A stretch of DNA of 64,000 bases from assembly GCA_902826455.1 (NCBI GenBank), contig CADEEV010000016.1:29300-93299 (forward strand). Direction: 5' to 3'. The first letter of the stretch is position 1; every line of letters begins with the position of its first letter. Source of the DNA: an uncultured Acidobacteriota bacterium. GTDB taxonomy: Bacteria; Acidobacteriota; Vicinamibacteria; Fen-336. The position numbers and the translations under genes are program-made. Under the pieces are notes generated by a model. The model saw nothing but the letters and a program-made list of their open reading frames with translations, did no database searches and was not told the origin of the DNA. This document shows, in pieces, positions 60,363 through 64,000 of this stretch.

Positions 60363-61412
60363 GTGAGGCCGCGGAAACGACGTTTTTCCTTGGGAGTCCT
60401 TTCGCCTGAAGCACGATTTGTGACGGCCGACACACCGACTGCGAAGACGTGGAGCCGGCCCATCGCCTGGCGCACGCCGCAGTTCCTCCCCAGCGACACG
60501 GTCCGTCGCCTCCTCAAGCGCGATCCCGCCCGGGGGATCCTGAGCCTCGTGACCCAGTGGGTCGCGATCGTGGGCATCGCCGCCATTTCCGAGCGCTTCT
60601 GGCATCCGGCCTTGTACGTCGTCGCCGCGGTGCTGATCGGCGGCCGCCAGGTCGCCCTGATGCTGGTCGTGCACGAGGGCGTCCACAACACGCTCCTCAA
60701 GAACCGCCGTTGGAACGACCGCGTGGCCGAGTGGTTCGCGGCCTGGCCGATCCTGATGCCGTACCGGTCCTACCGGCGCATCCACCGCCAGCACCACCTC
60801 TACCTGGGCACCTCCAAGGACCCGGATTTCGCTCGCAATCGCCCCGACCGTCTCGCCGAGGCGCAGGGCCTCGGCGGGATCGTGCGCCTGCTCCTGGGCT
60901 TCGAGGGACGTCAGGTCGCGGTCCGGCGCTTCTGGGGGCCCGGCGATCCCGAGGCCGAGGGCGAGGGCTTCGCCTGGCGCCCGGCGCTGCGCGTCGCGGC
61001 GTACCTGGCCGTCGTCGCGGGCGCTGCGGCCCTCGGGGGCCTGCGGCTGCTCGCGCTGTACTGGCTGGTGCCGCTCGTCTGGTTCCTGGTGGCGATGCGG
61101 CTCAAGGGCATCGCCGAGCACTTCGCGGTGCCGTCCCACAGCCACCTGAACCAGAGCCGGACCTTCAAGCCGTCGCTCCTCGCGAGCCTGCTCGTCACGC
61201 CGCTCCACGCGGAGTACCACATCGAGCACCACCTGTACCCCGGGGTGCCGCACTACCGTCTCCCGGACCTCCACAAGGAACTGGCCCGGCTGCCCGAGTA
61301 CGCCGACGAGGCCCACATCTCGACGGCCTACAGCGATTTCCTCAAGGAGTGCATCGCGTTGTACAAGGGCACTCCCGTCCGGCCAGCGCCGCAAACGCCC
61401 GCCGATCTATAA
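60363..61412 (+). CDS. Membrane fatty acid desaturase
   Basis: A 349-residue di-iron desaturase. The three histidine boxes are HEGVH (H104 to H108), HRQHH (141-145) and HIEHHLYPG (near 286-294), at spacings normal for the family. There are about four membrane helices. It probably introduces a double bond into membrane acyl chains or carotenoid-like lipids. GTG 60363 is the first start, but GTG 60420 is also possible and would remove 19 poorly conserved residues. It has the strongest promoter in the window. Its stop codon overlaps the TATAAT of the next gene. Confidence 0.9.
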   Translation: MRPRKRRFSLGVLSPEARFVTADTPTAKTWSRPIAWRTPQFLPSDTVRRLLKRDPARGILSLVTQWVAIVGIAAISERFWHPALYVVAAVLIGGRQVALMLVVHEGVHNTLLKNRRWNDRVAEWFAAWPILMPYRSYRRIHRQHHLYLGTSKDPDFARNRPDRLAEAQGLGGIVRLLLGFEGRQVAVRRFWGPGDPEAEGEGFAWRPALRVAAYLAVVAGAAALGGLRLLALYWLVPLVWFLVAMRLKGIAEHFAVPSHSHLNQSRTFKPSLLASLLVTPLHAEYHIEHHLYPGVPHYRLPDLHKELARLPEYADEAHISTAYSDFLKECIALYKGTPVRPAPQTPADL

Positions 61413-61413
61413 T
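61408..61413 (+). promoter_or_regulatory. Consensus -10 box (TATAAT), predicted leaderless start at 61420
   Basis: A perfect TATAAT overlaps the stop codon of the desaturase gene and lies six bases (CGCCGG) before ATG 61420. Confidence 0.6.
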
Positions 61414-61419
61414 CGCCGG

Positions 61420-61938
61420 ATGCGATCGTTGTACGCCGTCGCCCTGGGGGCTGCTCTGCTCGCTCCGGGCTGCCTGAAGCCGCCGCCCGCGCCCATCGCC
61501 CGTCTCGCGCCCGCCTTCGAGCTGCGCGACCTGGCCGGCGGGACCCTGAGCCTCGCCGCCCTCAAGGGCAAGGTGGTGGTGATGGACTTCTGGGCCACCT
61601 GGTGCGGTCCGTGCCTGGCCGAGATCCCCGACTACGCCGAGTTCTACAAGCGCAACCAGAGCCGCGGCGTCGAGGTGGTGGGCGTCGTCTTCGAGTCGGG
61701 CGAGCCCCGTGAGATCCAGGAGTTCGTGGCGAAGAACGGCATTCCCTACCGGCAGATCCTCGGGGACGACAAGATGCAGGAGGCCTACGAGGCGAACCAG
61801 GGCTTCCCGACCACGTTCGTGATCGACGGCACCGGCGTGATCCGCAAGAAGATCACGGGCGCCAACCCGGACAAGTTCAAGATCCTCCAACAGACGGTGG
61901 ACGCGGCCCTCGAGGGTCGCACCGAAGGGGCCAAGTGA
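61420..61938 (+). CDS. TlpA-family thioredoxin-like lipoprotein
   Basis: A 172-residue exported thiol-disulfide protein. The N-terminal hydrophobic stretch ends in LLAPGC (C18), a weak lipobox, so it may be a lipoprotein. The thioredoxin domain (about 27-165) has the WCGPC active site (C62, C65) in MDFWATWCGPCLAEIP and the cis-Pro loop FPTTFVIDG. It probably takes electrons from CcdA (57927-58664) to act in cytochrome maturation or in protecting secreted proteins. Its stop overlaps the GTG of the following mrp gene (GTGA), an operon. Confidence 0.9.
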   Translation: MRSLYAVALGAALLAPGCLKPPPAPIARLAPAFELRDLAGGTLSLAALKGKVVVMDFWATWCGPCLAEIPDYAEFYKRNQSRGVEVVGVVFESGEPREIQEFVAKNGIPYRQILGDDKMQEAYEANQGFPTTFVIDGTGVIRKKITGANPDKFKILQQTVDAALEGRTEGAK

Positions 61939-63005
61939 GCGTCACCGAAGAGCAGGTGCTGGACGCGCTGCGTACCGTGCAGGACCCGGACCTGCACAAG
62001 GACATCGTCGCGCTGCAGTTCGTGAAGGACGTGAAGATCGCCGGCGGCGACGTGACCTTCACGATCGAGCTCACGACGCCGGCCTGCCCCGTGCGCGACG
62101 AGATGAAGGCCGAGGCGGAGCGCAAGGTGGCGGCCCTGCCGGGCGTCGCGACCGCGAGCGCCAACATGACCGCGAGCGTGCGGGCGCGCGGCGGCTTCGG
62201 CCGCCAGGCCGTTCCCGGGATCAAGAACATCATCACGGTCGGCGCCGGCAAGGGCGGCGTCGGCAAGTCCACGACGTCGGTCAACCTGGCCCTGGCCCTC
62301 GCCCGGAAAGGGGCTCGCGTCGGCCTGATGGACGCCGACGTGTACGGCCCCAACATCCCGCAGATGCTCGGCATCAAGGACGCGCCCGAGGTCGGCGAGG
62401 ACAAGAAGATGGTCCCGCCGGAGGCCTATGGCCTCAAGGTCATCTCGATGGGCATGCTGGTGCCGGCCGACCAGCCGATCATCTGGCGCGGCCCGATGCT
62501 CCACGGCGCGGTGCAGCAGTTCATGCGCGACGTGGCCTGGGGCGAGCTCGACTACCTGATCGTGGACCTGCCGCCGGGGACCGGCGACGTGTCGCTCAGC
62601 CTGTCGCAGAGCGTGCCGGTCGCCGGCGCGGTGGTCGTCACCACGCCCCAGAGCGTCTCCGTCGCCGACGTGCGCAAGGCCGTGGGCATGTTCCGCCAGC
62701 TCAACATCCCGATCCTCGGCGTCGTCGAGAACATGAGCTACTTCGTCTGCGGCCATTGCGACGAGCGCACCGAGATCTTCGGACACGGCGGCGGCGAGAC
62801 CATGGCGAAGGACTTCGAGATCCCGTTCCTGGGCGAGGTGCCGATCGACACCCGCGTGCGCTCGGGCGGCGACGAGGGCCGGCCGATCATGATCGCCGCT
62901 CCCGAGGCCCCGGCGGCCCAGGCCTTCGCCGCCGTCGCCGGCAAGGTCGCCGCGCAGATCTCGATCCAGGCCATGCGCGTGCTCCGGGTGATCCAGACGG
63001 CTTGA
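61935..63005 (+). CDS. Mrp/ApbC-family iron-sulfur cluster carrier ATPase
   Basis: A 356-residue P-loop ATPase. Residues 5-80 form the N-terminal MIP18/DUF59 domain. The Walker A is GAGKGGVGKST (102-112), and the later TPQSVSVADVRKAV block is present. A CxxC near the C-terminus (C272, C275 in YFVCGHCDER) is the place where Mrp/NBP35 proteins bind a bridging 4Fe-4S cluster. It delivers clusters to apo-proteins in the cytoplasm. It starts with GTG, overlapping the TlpA stop, and its own TGA overlaps the TTG of the next gene (TTGA). The many Fe-S proteins of the nitrate island make a cluster carrier useful, though the linkage may be accidental. Confidence 0.93.
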   Translation: MSVTEEQVLDALRTVQDPDLHKDIVALQFVKDVKIAGGDVTFTIELTTPACPVRDEMKAEAERKVAALPGVATASANMTASVRARGGFGRQAVPGIKNIITVGAGKGGVGKSTTSVNLALALARKGARVGLMDADVYGPNIPQMLGIKDAPEVGEDKKMVPPEAYGLKVISMGMLVPADQPIIWRGPMLHGAVQQFMRDVAWGELDYLIVDLPPGTGDVSLSLSQSVPVAGAVVVTTPQSVSVADVRKAVGMFRQLNIPILGVVENMSYFVCGHCDERTEIFGHGGGETMAKDFEIPFLGEVPIDTRVRSGGDEGRPIMIAAPEAPAAQAFAAVAGKVAAQISIQAMRVLRVIQTA

Positions 63006-64000
63006 GCGCGCGCGGGTCGCTGCGCGATCCGGGCCTGCTCGTCCTGGCGGCGGCGCTCGCGCTGCTGCTGGCGCTGCTCTTCTCCCACGACGCCCGTCTC
63101 ACGTCCGACGGCATCGACCACTACGTCTACCTCCGGTCCGTCTTCGTCGACCACGATCTCGACCTCGCGAACGACTACGCGCTCGTGGCGCCGAGCGGCG
63201 AGTCGGACGCCGGCACGACGCCGCTGGGTCTCACAGGCAACGCCCATCCCGTGGGCCCCGCTCTCGTCTGGGCGCCGTTCTACGCCGCGGCCGAGCTCCT
63301 GACGCGGTTGCGGGGCGAGCGCAGCGACGGCATGGATCGCCTGCATCTCGACGCGGTCGCCGTCGGCAGCGTGCTGTACGGCTGGCTGGGGCTGGTGCTG
63401 CTCTATCTCGCGGCGCGCCGCGAGGCGAGCGCGGCTGCGGCGCTCCTCGCGTCGCTCGGCATCGGCTTCGGGACGTTCCTCTACTTCTACCTGGCATTCG
63501 CGCCGACGATGGCCCACGGGCCGGCGTTCGGCGCGGCGGCCCTGTTCGTCTGGTTGTGGCTGCGTCCTCCCGCGACGGGGCCAAGACGCGCGCTGCTCCT
63601 GGGGGCCGCGTGCGGCCTGCTGGGCCTGCTGCGCTGGGCGAACGTCCTGATCGCGTTGTTGCCGATCCTCGAGGCACTGCCGCGGCTGCGGCGGCGCTCG
63701 GAGTGGCTTCCCCTCCTGCGCGAGGGCGCCGCCTTCGCCGCCGCGTTCCTGCTCGTCTTCTGGCCGCAGATGTTTACCTGGTGGATGCTGTACGGGTCGC
63801 CGCTGACGATTCCCCAGGGCTCGGCCTTCATCGCCGGCGCGCCGGCCTGGGACGGCGTGCTGTTCTCGCCCCGACACGGGCTCTTCTCGTGGTCGCCGCT
63901 GCTCTACCTGGGGGCGTTGGGCCTGCTGGCCTGGTGGCGCCGGGCCCCGTGGCGGCTCGCGGCCGTCGTGCTGTTCGCGCTCGTCCTGGCACGGGTCAAC
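63002..64000 (+). CDS. Polytopic membrane protein, GT-C-like (3' end outside window)
   Basis: The frame opens with TTG 63002, which overlaps the mrp stop, and stays open to the right edge (333 residues visible). It has an N-terminal membrane helix (LLVLAAALALLLALLF), then SDGIDHYVYLRSVFVDHDLD, an acidic loop motif common in membrane glycosyltransferase-like proteins. At least six further hydrophobic helices follow. The FSPRHGLFSWSPLLYLG stretch recurs in this group of hypothetical proteins. The TTG start is inferred from the overlap; no ATG or GTG lies near the beginning. The function is probably glycan assembly, low certainty. Confidence 0.7.
   Translation, partial: MSARGSLRDPGLLVLAAALALLLALLFSHDARLTSDGIDHYVYLRSVFVDHDLDLANDYALVAPSGESDAGTTPLGLTGNAHPVGPALVWAPFYAAAELLTRLRGERSDGMDRLHLDAVAVGSVLYGWLGLVLLYLAARREASAAAALLASLGIGFGTFLYFYLAFAPTMAHGPAFGAAALFVWLWLRPPATGPRRALLLGAACGLLGLLRWANVLIALLPILEALPRLRRRSEWLPLLREGAAFAAAFLLVFWPQMFTWWMLYGSPLTIPQGSAFIAGAPAWDGVLFSPRHGLFSWSPLLYLGALGLLAWWRRAPWRLAAVVLFALVLARVN

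Overview
This is a 64 kb piece of a very GC-rich (about 70% by eye), densely coded bacterial chromosome. It carries about 50 protein genes, two of them cut by the window edges. I see no rRNA, tRNA, insertion sequence, prophage or CRISPR array, and no gene-free stretch over 300 bases (the longest is about 250 bases, at 56328-56574). The gene style suggests Acidobacteriota or a neighbouring GC-rich phylum: Ser/Thr kinases with C-terminal repeat and Pro/Ala-rich tails, GAF-rich signalling proteins, a GH109-like oxidoreductase and small secreted coiled-coil proteins. This is an inference from style, not a phylogenetic result. || Layout. 1-7126: two divergent operons, a FAD oxidoreductase plus class III aminotransferase on the minus strand, and acyl-CoA dehydrogenase, ADP-forming acyl-CoA synthetase and amino-acid permease on the plus strand. 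They look like a catabolic unit for an amino or carboxylic acid. 7140-18422: mostly housekeeping: purF, a PfkB kinase, a cyclophilin, a response regulator-PilZ protein, CCA-adding enzyme, amidohydrolase, two DinB/MDMPI-like proteins, trmO, and a glycosyltransferase-epimerase pair. 18425-23576: a four-gene minus-strand operon of a GCS2-type carboxylate-amine ligase, a class I glutamine-amidotransferase-like protein, a PGM1-like ATP-grasp peptide ligase and a class III aminotransferase. It looks like an uncharacterised small-molecule or peptide biosynthesis cluster. 23636-28279: a membrane Ser/Thr kinase, a DUF885 peptidase and MsrB. || 28289-38195: an anaerobic nitrate/NO-related island. It contains a Crp/Fnr regulator, a histidine-rich membrane protein, a radical SAM protein, a NarK transporter fused to a NarI-like cytochrome b and a zinc ribbon, a NasA/NapA-like molybdoenzyme, a four-cluster ferredoxin, a Rieske protein, a small membrane protein and a DUF2249-hemerythrin protein. 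Two nearly identical 20-bp palindromes of Crp/Fnr type (31561-31580 and 37410-37429) flank it and suggest one regulon. || 38212-64000: GH109-like oxidoreductase, OsmC, a secreted unknown, a type 2 ATP-grasp protein, an isopropylmalate-synthase-type enzyme, a diguanylate cyclase, an MFS transporter, AcpS, a second Ser/Thr kinase, paired secreted proteins, an M1-like peptidase with a multi-GAF histidine kinase, nicotinate phosphoribosyltransferase, CcdA, membrane glycosyltransferase-like proteins, a fatty acid desaturase, a TlpA thioredoxin and an Mrp/ApbC ATPase. || Two general traits stand out. At least eight genes have a TANNNT -10 box exactly 5-6 nt before the start codon, which predicts leaderless mRNAs. 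All nine tail-to-tail gene pairs either overlap or are separated by no more than 16 bp.
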